The notes under the pieces were generated by a model. That model ran no database searches and was not told the origin of the DNA. It saw only the letters and a list, made by a program, of their open reading frames with translations. From Persephonella sp. KM09-Lau-8 (GTDB taxonomy: Bacteria > Aquificota > Aquificia > Aquificales > Hydrogenothermaceae): DNA of 64,000 bases. Below are positions 42,752 through 52,879 of the stretch, one piece after another. Location of the stretch: the NCBI RefSeq assembly GCF_000703085.1, contig NZ_JNLL01000001.1, forward strand, positions 434,001 to 498,000, read 5' to 3'. The stretch's first letter is position 1; every line of letters begins with the position of its first letter. The position numbers and the translations under genes were made by a program.

Positions 42752-44315
42752 CCTTTACCAGTTTGTATATGAAGCTATCAACAACTGCCTGCCATGAAGC
42801 CTCTATAACGTTATCTGATACTCCCACTGTTCCCCATTTTTTCTCTTTGTCTCTACTTTCCACAAGAACCCTTATTTTTGCTGCTGTTCCGGCACTTTCA
42901 TTGACTATACGAACTTTGTAATCTATTAGTTCAACTTCTGCAAGGGATGGATATATATCAACAAGGGCTTTTTTCAGTGCTCTATCAAGGGCATTGACAG
43001 GACCATATCCCAGCGATGCTGTATGCTGGTAATGGTTGTCTATTTTTATTCTGACTGTTGCTTCTGATACAGGCTCTTTATCTGTATATCTTCTGGCAAT
43101 CAGAACCCTGTAAGCATCAAGGTCAAAATATTTTTTAAGCAGTCCAAGATGTTTTCTTATAAGCAGTTCCAGCGAAGCTTCTGCTGCTTCAAAATGGTAT
43201 CCATAATTTTCCAGTCTTTTAATTTCCTGAACAAGCTCTGCAATTCTTGGGTCTTTCTCGTCTATATCTATACCTAACTCTTTTGCTTTATAAATAATAT
43301 TTGATTTTCCTGCAAGGTCTGATACAAGGATTTTTCTGCTGTTTCCAACAGCTTCAGGGTTGATATGCTCATAAAGTTTTGGATTTTTAAGGACTGCTGA
43401 TGCGTGAACTCCACCTTTATGGGCAAATGCACTATCCCCAACATAAGGCATATTTTTAGGAACAGGAAGATTAACAATATCTGCGACAAAGTTGGAAACC
43501 TCTTTTAGCTTTTTGATATTTTCCTGTGGGATTGTTTCATATCCAAGTTTCAGTGTAAGGTTTGGAATAATAGAGCAGAGATTTGCATTCCCGCATCTTT
43601 CCCCAAAGCCATTTATAGTTCCATGAACCTGAACAGCTCCATTTAAAACAGCCACAATAGAGTTCCATACTGCTGTATCGCTGTCGTTGTGGGCATGAAT
43701 TCCAAGCCTTCCATCTAATCCTTTTTCTTTAAGCTCTTTTATTATTTTTTCTATCTCATTTGGTAGGGTTCCACCATTTGTGTCCGCAAGAACAAGAAAA
43801 TCTGCACCTGCTTCCTGTGCAGTTTTCATAACGGCGTAAGCATAATCAGGATTTGATTTATACCCATCAAAAAAGTGTTCCCCAATAAAAACAACCTCAT
43901 CGGTGTTTTTCTTTAGATACTGAACGGTGTCATAAACCATCTCAAGATTATTGTCTAAGGTTGTCTTAAGGGCTTCTATAACATGCAAATCCCATGCTTT
44001 TCCAAAAATTGTTATCACAGGTGTTTCAGCTTTTATAAGGTTCTGGATAAGGGGGTCTTCTTCTACCCTGAGATAAGCCCTTCTTGTTGAGCCGAAGGCT
44101 GCTATTTTTGAGTTTTTTAGATGGAGCTTTTTAACCTTTTTGAAATACTCATCATCCTTTGGATTTGAACCTGGCCAGCCACCTTCTATGTAATGGATAC
44201 CAAAATCATCTAACTTTTCTGTAATTCTCAGTTTATCTTCTACAGAAACACTGACTCCTTCAGCCTGCGTTCCATCCCTTAAAGTTGTATCATAGATAAA
44301 AACCTTTTTTTCCAT
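42741..44315 (-). CDS. cimA: (R)-citramalate synthase
   Basis: Condenses acetyl-CoA and pyruvate to citramalate, the threonine-independent route to isoleucine. The 524 residues begin [26 protein letters not shown], with [13 protein letters not shown] (as [11 protein letters not shown]), [23 protein letters not shown] and the C-terminal regulatory LeuA-type domain. The length fits the CimA group rather than 2-isopropylmalate synthase. It is the promoter-proximal gene of the minus-strand chain to the CZB-GGDEF gene; an 87-base gap separates it from hisF. Confidence 0.93.
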   Translation of the reverse strand: MEKKVFIYDTTLRDGTQAEGVSVSVEDKLRITEKLDDFGIHYIEGGWPGSNPKDDEYFKKVKKLHLKNSKIAAFGSTRRAYLRVEEDPLIQNLIKAETPVITIFGKAWDLHVIEALKTTLDNNLEMVYDTVQYLKKNTDEVVFIGEHFFDGYKSNPDYAYAVMKTAQEAGADFLVLADTNGGTLPNEIEKIIKELKEKGLDGRLGIHAHNDSDTAVWNSIVAVLNGAVQVHGTINGFGERCGNANLCSIIPNLTLKLGYETIPQENIKKLKEVSNFVADIVNLPVPKNMPYVGDSAFAHKGGVHASAVLKNPKLYEHINPEAVGNSRKILVSDLAGKSNIIYKAKELGIDIDEKDPRIAELVQEIKRLENYGYHFEAAEASLELLIRKHLGLLKKYFDLDAYRVLIARRYTDKEPVSEATVRIKIDNHYQHTASLGYGPVNALDRALKKALVDIYPSLAEVELIDYKVRIVNESAGTAAKIRVLVESRDKEKKWGTVGVSDNVIEASWQAVVDSFIYKLVKDGV

Positions 44316-44402
44316 CTGTGTTTACCCCGTTTTTAAACCTGAAATTTAAATTTTAGCATAGCTGATTATTTTAGTTTTTATATTGAAAGGATTTATGATT
44401 TT

Positions 44403-45161
44403 TTACAGTCTAACAGGAATATTTCTTTCCTTAAGATATTCTTTGACTTCCTGAATGGTAAGCTCTTTAAAATGAAAAAGTGATGCTGCCAGTGCTGCAT
44501 CTGCTTTTCCTTCTGCAAATGCTTCGTAAAAATGCTCTTTTTTGCCTGCTCCACCTGAGGCTATAATAGGAATTGAAACTGCTTCGCTGATTGCTCTGGT
44601 TAGTTTTATGTCATAACCGCTTTTAGTCCCGTCTTTGTCCATTGATGTTAGCAGTATTTCCCCTGCTCCAAGGTCTTCAACTGCTTTTGCCCATTCAACT
44701 GCATCTATTCCTGTGGCTGTTCTTCCTCCATGTATATAAACTTCCCATTTATTTTCTCCAATCTGTTTTGCATCTATGGCAACAACAATTGTTGATGAGC
44801 CAAATCTTTTTGCTGCTTCTTCTACCAAAATAGGTTCTTTCACAGCTGCTGTATTTATAGAAACCTTATCTGCTCCGCTTTCAAGGAGTTTTCTAATGTC
44901 CTCAAGTGTTCTCACACCACCGCCGACAGTTAAAGGCATAAATACTGTTTCTGCAGTCGCTTTAACAACGTCAAGTATTATATCCCTGTCTTCTGCCGAG
45001 GCTGTTATATCCAGAAAAACCAGCTCATCTGCCCCTGCTTCATCATAGGCCTGTGCAGCTTCCACAGGGTCTCCTGCGTCCACAAGATTAACAAAATTAA
45101 CTCCTTTTACTACTCTTCCTTTATTTACATCAAGGCATGGAATAATTCTTTTTGCCAGCAT
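44403..45161 (-). CDS. hisF: Imidazole glycerol phosphate synthase subunit HisF
   Basis: Cyclase subunit of histidine synthesis. The 252 residues contain [22 protein letters not shown], the catalytic Asp pair D11/D130-region, [10 protein letters not shown] and [14 protein letters not shown]. It works with HisH, which is absent here. GAGGAG before the ATG lies inside the Toprim gene; the genes overlap by 32 bases. Confidence 0.96.
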   Translation of the reverse strand: MLAKRIIPCLDVNKGRVVKGVNFVNLVDAGDPVEAAQAYDEAGADELVFLDITASAEDRDIILDVVKATAETVFMPLTVGGGVRTLEDIRKLLESGADKVSINTAAVKEPILVEEAAKRFGSSTIVVAIDAKQIGENKWEVYIHGGRTATGIDAVEWAKAVEDLGAGEILLTSMDKDGTKSGYDIKLTRAISEAVSIPIIASGGAGKKEHFYEAFAEGKADAALAASLFHFKELTIQEVKEYLKERNIPVRL

Positions 45162-45519
45162 CTATTTTCTCCTCTAAATTCACAGGTATATCTTCTATAT
45201 GTTTTATATCAAAGTTTTTCAGGTACTCTCTAAATTCTAAATCTACAGGAATTCCTTCCCTCTGGAACATACTGGATATTTTTGAGGATATCTTTTCTCC
45301 CTGTTTATCAAGGTCTGTAAGGATTATAACAAGGTTTTCATTTTCCAATTCTTCCAGAATATCGTAAAACTTTTTTCCTTTTATGGAGTATATATGGCTA
45401 ATACCAAATTTTTCTAATTTTTGCTTGTCCTTTTTACCTTCAACTAAAACAACTGTCTTTTCTTTTTCTGAGAACGCCTTTAATCTCTCAAGCCAGTCTT
45501 TTAGAGAGATAAATTCCAT
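45130..45519 (-). CDS. Toprim-domain protein (129 aa)
   Basis: A small Toprim protein like those of the RNase M5/DUF4093 or small-primase group. The core is [17 protein letters not shown] (conserved Glu), a glycine-lacking middle, and [18 protein letters not shown] with the DxD pair (here D and D separated by L). A C-terminal acidic helix follows. Function is nuclease-like or primase-like; not determined. It lies between the receiver-like protein and hisF, with one-base spacing upstream and a 32-base overlap downstream. Confidence 0.8.
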   Translation of the reverse strand: MEFISLKDWLERLKAFSEKEKTVVLVEGKKDKQKLEKFGISHIYSIKGKKFYDILEELENENLVIILTDLDKQGEKISSKISSMFQREGIPVDLEFREYLKNFDIKHIEDIPVNLEEKIDAGKKNYSMP

Positions 45520-45999
45520 TTATTTCCTTTTAAAAAGGGATTTTAGGAAAGAGATAAGCTTTTCTATAATTTTTGCAAGAGCATTTTTGTCAACTTCCTC
45601 TTCTTCAAGCCTTTCTTTTATATATTCTTCTCCCTTAGTTTCTTTGAGGTGTTCAAGAATTTCTGTAAATACTTCTAGAGGATTAAATGGTTTTTCTAAA
45701 ATGGCTGTAACCCCCAGATGTTCATAAAATTCCCTTTCATCTGGAGTAAGTTTTTTGCTCAGGATAATAAATGGAATAAGCTTAAGGTGTTCATCTTTCA
45801 TATAGTTAATTATTTCCCATGTGGGTCTGCCTTTTAGTCTTTGTTCTGCAACTATCCCATCTATGTCGGTGTTCTGTTTTACAAACTCTTTAGCCTCTTC
45901 CATTGAGGTTATATGTATAATTTCAGAGCCGCTAAGCTGGGCTACCTCATTTAAAACTTCGTATGTTGCTTTATCTTCATCAAGCAGTAATATCCTCAT
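45520..45999 (-). CDS. Receiver-like domain without phospho-acceptor Asp
   Basis: A 159-residue protein with the CheY fold: acidic pocket DED (residues 7-9), Ser81 at the Thr/Ser switch position and K103 in EKPF. The phosphorylation site, D-x-V-x-x-D in normal receivers, reads DGIVAE, so Glu52 replaces Asp. It may therefore mimic the phosphorylated state. The C-terminal 40 residues form a charged helix (EERLEEEEVDKNALAKIIEKL). No histidine kinase neighbour; it lies between mqnD and the Toprim gene. Confidence 0.82.
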   Translation of the reverse strand: MRILLLDEDKATYEVLNEVAQLSGSEIIHITSMEEAKEFVKQNTDIDGIVAEQRLKGRPTWEIINYMKDEHLKLIPFIILSKKLTPDEREFYEHLGVTAILEKPFNPLEVFTEILEHLKETKGEEYIKERLEEEEVDKNALAKIIEKLISFLKSLFKRK

Positions 46000-46007
46000 T
46001 TTATCCC

Positions 46008-46850
46008 TTACACAAATTTTATTTCAGGAAGTTTGTCAATAAATCCTTTTTCATAAGCTTCCTTAAGGAATAACTCAATTGCTTTTTTACCCCTTTCACC
46101 ATAATCAACGGTAAGGTCATTAACATACATTCCTATGAATTTGTCTGCCTTTTCCTTTGACATATCCCTTGCAAATTTCAGAGCATATTCCACAGCTTCT
46201 TCTCTATGTTCAAGTGAATATTTGATACTTTCCCTGAGAATTTCTGAGATTTCTTTCATTGTTTCTTCGCCTAAGTCTTTGCGAATAACGTTTCCACCTA
46301 ATGGAAGTGGAAGACCACCAGTTTTTTCATACCACCATTTTCCAAGATCAACAACACATTCCAGGCCTTCATCTGCATAGGTCAGCTGTCCTTCATGGAT
46401 GATAAGACCTGCATCCACTTTTCCTTCTTTGACAGCTTTTATAATCTGGTCAAATGGTATTACTTCGTAATCAAAATCAGATGTTCCAAGGAATAATTCC
46501 AGTGCAAGGAATGCCGATGTTAATGTTCCTGGAACAGCAATTTTTTTGTTTTTTAACTCTGATGGGTCAAATTTTTCCTTTGCCACAATCATTGGACCAT
46601 AGTTGTCCCCCATACTTGCTCCGCTGGAGAGGAGAGCATATTTATCTGCAACATAGGGGAATGCATGTATGGAAATAGCTGAAACTTCATATTCTCCTTC
46701 AAGGGCTTTTCTGTTTAATGTTTCAATGTCAGAAAGAACATCAACAAACTCATAACCTTTTGTATCAATCTTTTTGTGGTTAATTGCATAAAACATAAAT
46801 GCGTCGTCTGAATCAGGGCTGTGTGCAACTCTAATAACTCTTTTTTCCAA
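46008..46850 (-). CDS. mqnD: 1,4-dihydroxy-6-naphthoate synthase (futalosine pathway)
   Basis: Converts cyclic dehypoxanthinylfutalosine to 1,4-dihydroxy-6-naphthoate in menaquinone synthesis. The 280-residue periplasmic-binding-protein-like fold shows AHSPDSDDAFMFYAI, SAISIHAFPYV, SSGASMGDNYGP, LIIHEGQLTY and GGLPLPLGGN, all typical of MqnD. The radical SAM gene mqnE lies 1.7 kb upstream on the other strand. Start is the ATG at 46850. Confidence 0.93.
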   Translation of the reverse strand: MEKRVIRVAHSPDSDDAFMFYAINHKKIDTKGYEFVDVLSDIETLNRKALEGEYEVSAISIHAFPYVADKYALLSSGASMGDNYGPMIVAKEKFDPSELKNKKIAVPGTLTSAFLALELFLGTSDFDYEVIPFDQIIKAVKEGKVDAGLIIHEGQLTYADEGLECVVDLGKWWYEKTGGLPLPLGGNVIRKDLGEETMKEISEILRESIKYSLEHREEAVEYALKFARDMSKEKADKFIGMYVNDLTVDYGERGKKAIELFLKEAYEKGFIDKLPEIKFV

Positions 46851-46882
46851 CTTTATTTACCTCTTTAAAGTTTTAATAAATT

Positions 46883-47704
46883 TTATAATAACCTTGTGAT
46901 TTTTCCAAAGTTTTCAAAGTCTGGAAAAGGTTTGGCTTTTATTAACACTTTTCTTTTTAGAAATGGATGGAAAAATGATATTGTGTAAGCATGCAAAAGC
47001 TGTCTTTTAACATTTTTCAGTAGTGGATTGTTTGTTTCTTTAATCCCGTAAGTTTTGTCTCCAACTATAGAAAAGCCTATTTTGGCAAGATGTATTCTAA
47101 TCTGATGTTTTCTTCCTGTAGGTATCTGGACTTTAAAAAGGGTAAATCCTGAAGATTTTTTCTGGGTGTAAACAATGCTTTTTGCATACTTTTTTTCTAC
47201 AGGAATATTTATGACTTTTTTCTTAAAAGGTGCTTCTCCAACTGATATTGCCAGATATATCTTTTCAACAGATTTGTCCTGCCATAGCTTTTTAAATTTC
47301 TCAAAGACCTTGTTATTTTTTGCAAACAAAAGCACACCGGAAGTTTCCCTATCAAGTCTATGGATTGCTCTGATTTTATGGTCTTTTTTGAAGGTTCTCA
47401 GTAAGTCCTCAACACTTCCTTTTTTACTTTCACTTTCTAAGAAAGGCGGTTTGTTTACTGCAATTATAAAAGGGTCTTCATAGATAATTGAGTTTTCAAT
47501 ATTCCAGTTTTTTGTTTCCTGATAAACAGGAAGTTCAACAATATCTCCAGCCTGTAGCTGATGGGATGCTATCCATATTCTTTTGTTATTTACAAAAACA
47601 AGTTTGTTGTCTATTAGCTCTTTTGCTTTTTTCTTTGAAATACCCAGCTGCTGTGCAACAAAATCCTTTAATGCCTGACTTTCTTTTACTTTAACCTTTT
47701 TCAT
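46883..47704 (-). CDS. RluA-family RNA pseudouridine synthase
   Basis: Isomerises uridine in rRNA or tRNA. An S4 RNA-binding domain (residues 10-60, AKELIDNKLVFVNNKRI) precedes the catalytic domain with IHRLDRETSGVLLFAKN (catalytic Asp) and GRKHQIRIHLAKIGF. The 273-residue length fits RluD/RluC relatives. Which position is modified is unknown. The ATG overlaps the alpha/beta-hydrolase stop by four bases. Confidence 0.9.
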   Translation of the reverse strand: MKKVKVKESQALKDFVAQQLGISKKKAKELIDNKLVFVNNKRIWIASHQLQAGDIVELPVYQETKNWNIENSIIYEDPFIIAVNKPPFLESESKKGSVEDLLRTFKKDHKIRAIHRLDRETSGVLLFAKNNKVFEKFKKLWQDKSVEKIYLAISVGEAPFKKKVINIPVEKKYAKSIVYTQKKSSGFTLFKVQIPTGRKHQIRIHLAKIGFSIVGDKTYGIKETNNPLLKNVKRQLLHAYTISFFHPFLKRKVLIKAKPFPDFENFGKITRLL

Positions 47705-48471
47705 TCTGAATTGGCTTTAATGTTTTTTAGGAATTCTAAGATATATCCTTTTACCTTTTTAAGCAATATTACACCGTGTCCTTTCCCTGAAACTATTAGC
47801 AAAGTTCCATTATTTGTTTCCCTCATATAGAATCTTGAATATTTTTCGCTACCAAGTGGGTCATCTAATGAAGATATAAACATTGCAGGATTCATATAAG
47901 AAGATAAAGACAACTTGATGATTTCTTCTCCTATTATAGCTGGAGAGCCAGGTGATATACATACAATTGCTGAAATATCATGCATGGATACAACGGGTAT
48001 GATTGAAGTTGCTCCTAATGATGCACCTATAAGAATTATCTGTTCTGGGTCTATCTTTTCATTTTCAATTAAATAATCTATCCAGAGGGCTATATCTTCA
48101 GGAATTTTGGAAAAATTTACTTTCCTGTTACTTTTTCTAAAGAATGAAATTAAATCAACAAGGGCAGAAAATTTTTCTTTAAATATTATTTTATTCTCTT
48201 TTCCATTTTGAATTATGGAAAGTCCATGACCTCTAAGGTCTATTAAAAGAGTCGCGTATCCTTTTTCTCTTAATTCTTTAGCAAATTCAGACCAGATGAT
48301 ATGAGTTGTTCCAAATTGGTGGGCAAAAACAATTACAGGATATTTATCTCTCTTGACGTCAGAGTAATAAATATAACCTTTAAGAACAAAACCATCATTT
48401 GATTTTATTGTAACTTCTTTTGAATACACCATTCCAAAAATTATAAAAAATATAAGTAAGATATTTTTCAT
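47701..48471 (-). CDS. Secreted or membrane-tethered alpha/beta hydrolase
   Basis: A 256-residue alpha/beta-hydrolase with an N-terminal signal peptide (MKNILLIFFIIFGMVYS). Motifs are FAHQFG (oxyanion region), LRGHGLS, nucleophile GASLG and a late GKGHG with the catalytic His. Likely an esterase or dienelactone-hydrolase-like periplasmic enzyme; substrate unknown. It overlaps the RluA gene by ATGA. Confidence 0.83.
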   Translation of the reverse strand: MKNILLIFFIIFGMVYSKEVTIKSNDGFVLKGYIYYSDVKRDKYPVIVFAHQFGTTHIIWSEFAKELREKGYATLLIDLRGHGLSIIQNGKENKIIFKEKFSALVDLISFFRKSNRKVNFSKIPEDIALWIDYLIENEKIDPEQIILIGASLGATSIIPVVSMHDISAIVCISPGSPAIIGEEIIKLSLSSYMNPAMFISSLDDPLGSEKYSRFYMRETNNGTLLIVSGKGHGVILLKKVKGYILEFLKNIKANSE

Positions 48472-48572
48472 AATGAATAATCATAAGTATATTTAAGATA
48501 TCTTGCAATATATCTTGCTTTTTCCAATTATTTATTTACCATATTAGTATCAAATAAGAAGAGGTTTAAAGT

Positions 48573-49697
48573 ATGAGAATAACCGATTTAGATAGGGCTT
48601 TATCCCTTGCCACAGATAAAGAGTTATTTCCAATTATAGATAAGGTTCTCTCAGATAAAAGGCTTTCCTATGAAGATGGAGTAAAGCTATTTAAAACAAA
48701 TGACCTGTTAACACTTGGAGTTCTGGCAAACTATAAAACAGAGAAGCTAAATGGAAAATATGCATATTTCGTGATTAACAGACAGATAAACCCTACAAAT
48801 ATATGTGCCCTTGATTGTAGTTTCTGTGCATTTGCCACAATGGACAAAAACGACCCTAAAGCCTATGAGATGAGTTATGAAGAAATCCTGTCTAAAGCAA
48901 GATATGCTGTAGAAAATGGTGCCTCCGAGGTTCATATTGTTGGTGGACTTCATCCTGACTGGAGTTTTGATATTTATCTGAATATGGTTTCTTTGCTGAA
49001 AAAAAATTTCCCACAACTTCATATAAAGGCCTTTACTGCCGTTGAAATAGATTATTTCTCAAGAATATCAGGCCTAAGTTATGAAGAAGTTCTGGAGAAA
49101 CTGAAAGAAGCCGGTTTAGGCAGTCTTCCTGGTGGTGGTGCAGAAGTTTTCTCACCAAGGGTTAGAAGAATTATTGCTCCAACCAAGATAGGCTGGAAAA
49201 AATACCTTGAAATACACAAAATTGCCCACAGGCTTGGTCTTCATTCAACAACAACAATGCTTTACGGACATGTGGAAACAGTAGAGGAAAGGGTTGACCA
49301 CATGATTAAGATAAGAGAGGCTCAGGATGAAACCGGAGGATTTACCTGTTTTATTCCGCTTGCATATCAACCTGAAAATAATGAACTGAATATAACAGAC
49401 CACACCCACGGGGTTGACGACCTTAAAACCATAGCCGTTTCTAGATTAATGCTGGATAATGTTCCACATATCAAAGCATACTGGGTAATGATTGGAGAAA
49501 AGATTGCACAGGTTGCCCTTAATTTCGGTGCAGATGATATGGATGGGACGGTTATGGAAGAAAAAATCGCCCACTTTGCAGGGGCAAAATCACCTACACA
49601 GCAGCAGAAGGAAAAACTTATCAGATTAATTAAAGAAGCAGGAAAAATACCTGTTGAAAGGGATACACTTTATAATCATATAAAAGTTTATAATTAG
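48573..49697 (+). CDS. mqnE: Aminofutalosine synthase (radical SAM)
   Basis: Radical SAM enzyme forming aminofutalosine from 3-enolpyruvoylbenzoate-derived chorismate product and SAM, first committed step after MqnA in the futalosine route to menaquinone. The 374 residues carry CALDCSFCAF (C-x3-C-x2-C), GGLHPDWSFDIYLNMV, IKAFTAVEID and LPGGGAEVFSPRVRR. These are MqnE rather than MqnC features. The gene diverges from the alpha/beta-hydrolase gene. GAGG precedes the ATG. MqnD is nearby; MqnA, B and C are not in the window. Confidence 0.92.
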   Translation: MRITDLDRALSLATDKELFPIIDKVLSDKRLSYEDGVKLFKTNDLLTLGVLANYKTEKLNGKYAYFVINRQINPTNICALDCSFCAFATMDKNDPKAYEMSYEEILSKARYAVENGASEVHIVGGLHPDWSFDIYLNMVSLLKKNFPQLHIKAFTAVEIDYFSRISGLSYEEVLEKLKEAGLGSLPGGGAEVFSPRVRRIIAPTKIGWKKYLEIHKIAHRLGLHSTTTMLYGHVETVEERVDHMIKIREAQDETGGFTCFIPLAYQPENNELNITDHTHGVDDLKTIAVSRLMLDNVPHIKAYWVMIGEKIAQVALNFGADDMDGTVMEEKIAHFAGAKSPTQQQKEKLIRLIKEAGKIPVERDTLYNHIKVYN

Positions 49698-49765
49698 TTA
49701 AAGTTTTAAAATTTTGCATCTGAACTTCTAAATTTTAAATAACCTAAAAAACTAAACGGAGTATT

Positions 49766-50014
49766 ATGGACAAAAAATTTCCTGTAGAAAAGAGAACCCC
49801 TTTTCAGTATTTTCTTGCTTTTGTGGTTTTATTACTTGTTGCACTGGTATTTCTTGTGGTGCTGTTGGCTGTTCCTTATCTGATATTTATCTTACTGCAA
49901 ATCCTGTTTAAAACACTCCAGTTTGGTATAGTTTTTATTGTGGTTTTCTGGCTAATAGTTGTTTTAATCCTGTGGATACTAAAGCTTTTAGAGGTTATGA
50001 CAAAGAATGGATAG
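49766..50014 (+). CDS. Small two-helix membrane protein (82 aa)
   Basis: An 82-residue protein with two long hydrophobic helices (about residues 17-40 and 44-72) and a short charged N-terminus (MDKKFPVEKRTPFQYF). Unrecognised. ACGGAG is placed 5 bases before the ATG. It overlaps the metallophosphoesterase gene by 8 bases, so a functional link is likely, perhaps membrane recruitment. Confidence 0.65.
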   Translation: MDKKFPVEKRTPFQYFLAFVVLLLVALVFLVVLLAVPYLIFILLQILFKTLQFGIVFIVVFWLIVVLILWILKLLEVMTKNG

Positions 50015-50744
50015 ACCTGTGGGAATAGAAACAGACAAGGAAGTTGTGATTATCGGTGATATTCATGGTTGTCTGATTGAGTTTCAAGAAATGGTTTCCA
50101 AAATCCAGAGCAGATATGGTGAAGATACAATTATTGTGTCTTTAGGAGATACAATTGATAGGGGAGATTATAATGTTGAAACCCTTGAATACTGCTTTGA
50201 GCTCCAGAAAACAGGTAGATTTATAGAAATCCAGAGTAATCATAATCTAAAGCTATATAGATGGTTTAAAGGAAGAAAAGTCAATATCAGTTCAGGAATG
50301 AAAAAAACCATTGACCAGATTATACAGATGCCTGAAAAAAAGCAGGAAGAGTTAAAAGAGAAATATATCCGTTATTATGAAAGTCTTCCTCTATATCTAA
50401 TTATAAATGGCAGTGTTGTTGTAGCCCATGCAGGAATAAAAGATGAGATGATTGGAAAAGTAAACAGAAAAATAAAGGATTTTGTTATTTTTGGAGAAAC
50501 AACAGGCAGATACACAGAAAAAGGTTTTCCAGAAAGACTGGACTGGACAAAAAACAGAAAGGTTGATAAATACTCTCCAATCATTGTTTATGGTCATGTG
50601 GTTTTTGAAAAACCTTACATAAATAATAAAGCCTACGGGATTGATACTGGTTGTGTTCTTGGTAATATGCTAACTGCTTACAATCCGTTCAGGGATGAAT
50701 TTTTATTTGTCCAGGCAAAAAAGCAGTATTTTTCCTTTGATTGA
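50007..50744 (+). CDS. Calcineurin-like metallophosphoesterase (ser/thr phosphatase type)
   Basis: A 245-residue di-metal phosphatase of the PPP/ApaH-PrpE group. Motifs: GDIHGCL (residues 18-24), VSLGDTIDRGDYNV, the SNHN variant of GNHE, VVAHAG (metal His) and IVYGHVV. The replacement of GNHE by SNHN is unusual. Could dephosphorylate proteins or diadenosine nucleotides. It converges on trpC with no gap. Confidence 0.87.
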   Translation: MDRPVGIETDKEVVIIGDIHGCLIEFQEMVSKIQSRYGEDTIIVSLGDTIDRGDYNVETLEYCFELQKTGRFIEIQSNHNLKLYRWFKGRKVNISSGMKKTIDQIIQMPEKKQEELKEKYIRYYESLPLYLIINGSVVVAHAGIKDEMIGKVNRKIKDFVIFGETTGRYTEKGFPERLDWTKNRKVDKYSPIIVYGHVVFEKPYINNKAYGIDTGCVLGNMLTAYNPFRDEFLFVQAKKQYFSFD

Positions 50745-51524
50745 TTATTTGCCCAGCAACTCCCTGAGTTTTTTCCCTATATCTTCCTCTCTCATCAATG
50801 ATTCGCCGATTAAAAATGCATCAACACAGTATTTTTTTAGCTCAAGAATTTCCTTTCTACTTGATATACCACTTTCAGCAACAACAACATGAGCCCCCAG
50901 ACTTTTGAGTTCAGGAGCAAGTTCCTTGGACAGATTAATATCCACTTTAAATGTCTCTAAATCCCTGTTGTTTATTCCAATTATAGTTGCCCCAGCATTG
51001 ATAGATTTTGCCCCTTCTTCAAGGCTGTGAATTTCTACCAGAGGTTCCATTCCAAACTCTCTGCCGTATTTTATTAACTCTTCCATCTCTTTTTCTGACA
51101 AAACTCTCGCTATCAGAAGAAAAGAATCTGCACCATAGGCATAAGCTTCCAAAATCTGTCTTTTGTCTATTATAAAATCCTTTCTAAGCAGCGGTATTGT
51201 TGTAACTTTTCTGACCATTTTGAGATACTGAATATCACCCTGAAAATAGGTTTTATCAGTTAAAACGGATATGGCGGCAGCGCCGTTTTCCTCATAGATT
51301 TTTGCAATTTTTACCGGGTCAAAATCTTCTCTGATTATTCCCTTTGATGGAGATGCCTTTTTTATTTCCGCAATAATATTTATCTCATCTCTAATTAAAG
51401 CAGCTTTAAAATCCCTTACTCTATCCCTTTCTACAACTTTTTTTTCAAGAAATTCTATATAATCAGGTGTATAATCAAGTAGCTCTTCCTTTTTGGTCTG
51501 AATTATCTTATCTAATATGTTCAA
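50745..51524 (-). CDS. trpC: Indole-3-glycerol phosphate synthase
   Basis: Tryptophan synthesis enzyme closing the indole ring. The 259 residues contain IAEIKKASPSKGIIREDFDP, LLRKDFIIDKRQI, the LIARVL and EIHSLEE segments, IGINNRDLETFKVD and AESGISSRKEI. A standard TIM barrel without fusion. It ends exactly at the convergent phosphoesterase stop. Other trp genes are not present. Confidence 0.96.
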   Translation of the reverse strand: MNILDKIIQTKKEELLDYTPDYIEFLEKKVVERDRVRDFKAALIRDEINIIAEIKKASPSKGIIREDFDPVKIAKIYEENGAAAISVLTDKTYFQGDIQYLKMVRKVTTIPLLRKDFIIDKRQILEAYAYGADSFLLIARVLSEKEMEELIKYGREFGMEPLVEIHSLEEGAKSINAGATIIGINNRDLETFKVDINLSKELAPELKSLGAHVVVAESGISSRKEILELKKYCVDAFLIGESLMREEDIGKKLRELLGK

Positions 51525-51634
51525 TTTTCTCTAAACTCCTTTTTTTAAATATTATAGCAGGGTTGATATCTATCATTGTTTAGATAATCTTTATATAATT
51601 ACAATCCTTATCAATAAAGCAGGAGGTTATTAAA

Positions 51635-52873
51635 TTGAATAAACCGGAAATACTTGCTCCAGTAGGACATTATGAAGGTCTTGCTGCAGTTATAAAAGCT
51701 GGAGCAGATGCAATATATATGGGTGTAGGAAAGATAAATCAAAGGGCTTTAAAGTCTAACTTTACTATTGAGGATGTAAAAGAAATCAGGAAAATAACTC
51801 AGGACGCAGGGGTAAGACAATACATTGTCTTAAACTCCATTGTGTTTGAGGATGACCTGCCATACATAAATGAAACCCTTGAACAGTTGAAAGAAATAGG
51901 CGTTGACGCTGTTATCGGATGGGATATGGCAGTTCTGTCAAAATCTATAGAGCTGGGAATTGAAACTCATCTTTCCACAATGGCGTCGGTATCAAACTCA
52001 CAGGCGGCAAAATTTTATGAAAAAATGGGAGTAAAAAGGGTTGTTCCAGCAAGGGAAGTAAAACTTGAAGGACTTTTAGACATAAAAAATAAAACAAATC
52101 TTGAGGTGGAAATATTTATCCATGGTGCAATGTGTATGGCTGTCTCAGGTAGATGTTTCCTGTCCCATGATGTATTTGAAAAATCAGGAAACAGAGGAGA
52201 GTGCTATCAGGTTTGCAGACATGAATTTGATGTAAAAATAGTATCCAAAAACACAGGAACAGAGTTTTATCTGGGTTCTGATTATGTTTTATCTGCAAGA
52301 GATTTAGTAACAATAAACTTTGTTGACAAACTTATGTGGGCAGACAGCTGGAAGATAGAAGGAAGAAACAAAAATGCAGATTATGCCTATATGGTAACTT
52401 CTGCATATAGAGAGGCAAGGGACAGAATACTAAATGGAGAATGGCACACAAAAGGCTGGAAAGACCTATGGGACAAACTTGAAAGGGTTTATCATAGAGA
52501 ATGGGATAGCGGTTTTTACTTTGGAGAAGGTCTGTTTGGTATGAACAAATCTATAGCCAAAGAAAAGAAATTATTTGCAGGAGAAGTTATAAAGTTTTAT
52601 CCAAAAATTAGTGTAGCCGAAGTAAAAATAGTAGATAATCCAATAAAAGTAGGAGATACCATCCATATAATAGGCAAAAAAACTGGGGTTGTCAGACAAC
52701 AAGTAAAATCAATGCAAATAGATGGAAAAAATATAACCGAGACAAAAAGAGGGGACCTTATAGGCCTGAAAACAGAGGATAGAGTTAGACCCGGAGATAA
52801 AGTTTATCTAATAAAAGAAGTGGATACAGCCGATAATAATTCGGAGGGAAATTTATTAACTTCTCGAGGATGA
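51635..52873 (+). CDS. U32-family peptidase-like protein (TrhP/RlhA type)
   Basis: A 412-residue protein of the U32 group, now known to act in tRNA or rRNA hydroxylation (TrhP, RlhA). Motifs are ILAPVGHYEGLAAVIKAGADAIYMG, FIHGAMCMAVSGRCFLSHDV and RGECYQVCRHEF with four conserved Cys, then an additional beta domain. The start is TTG with AGGAGG upstream. The 6-base gap to the GGDEF gene indicates an operon. Confidence 0.9.
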   Translation: MNKPEILAPVGHYEGLAAVIKAGADAIYMGVGKINQRALKSNFTIEDVKEIRKITQDAGVRQYIVLNSIVFEDDLPYINETLEQLKEIGVDAVIGWDMAVLSKSIELGIETHLSTMASVSNSQAAKFYEKMGVKRVVPAREVKLEGLLDIKNKTNLEVEIFIHGAMCMAVSGRCFLSHDVFEKSGNRGECYQVCRHEFDVKIVSKNTGTEFYLGSDYVLSARDLVTINFVDKLMWADSWKIEGRNKNADYAYMVTSAYREARDRILNGEWHTKGWKDLWDKLERVYHREWDSGFYFGEGLFGMNKSIAKEKKLFAGEVIKFYPKISVAEVKIVDNPIKVGDTIHIIGKKTGVVRQQVKSMQIDGKNITETKRGDLIGLKTEDRVRPGDKVYLIKEVDTADNNSEGNLLTSRG

Positions 52874-52879
52874 AACTGA

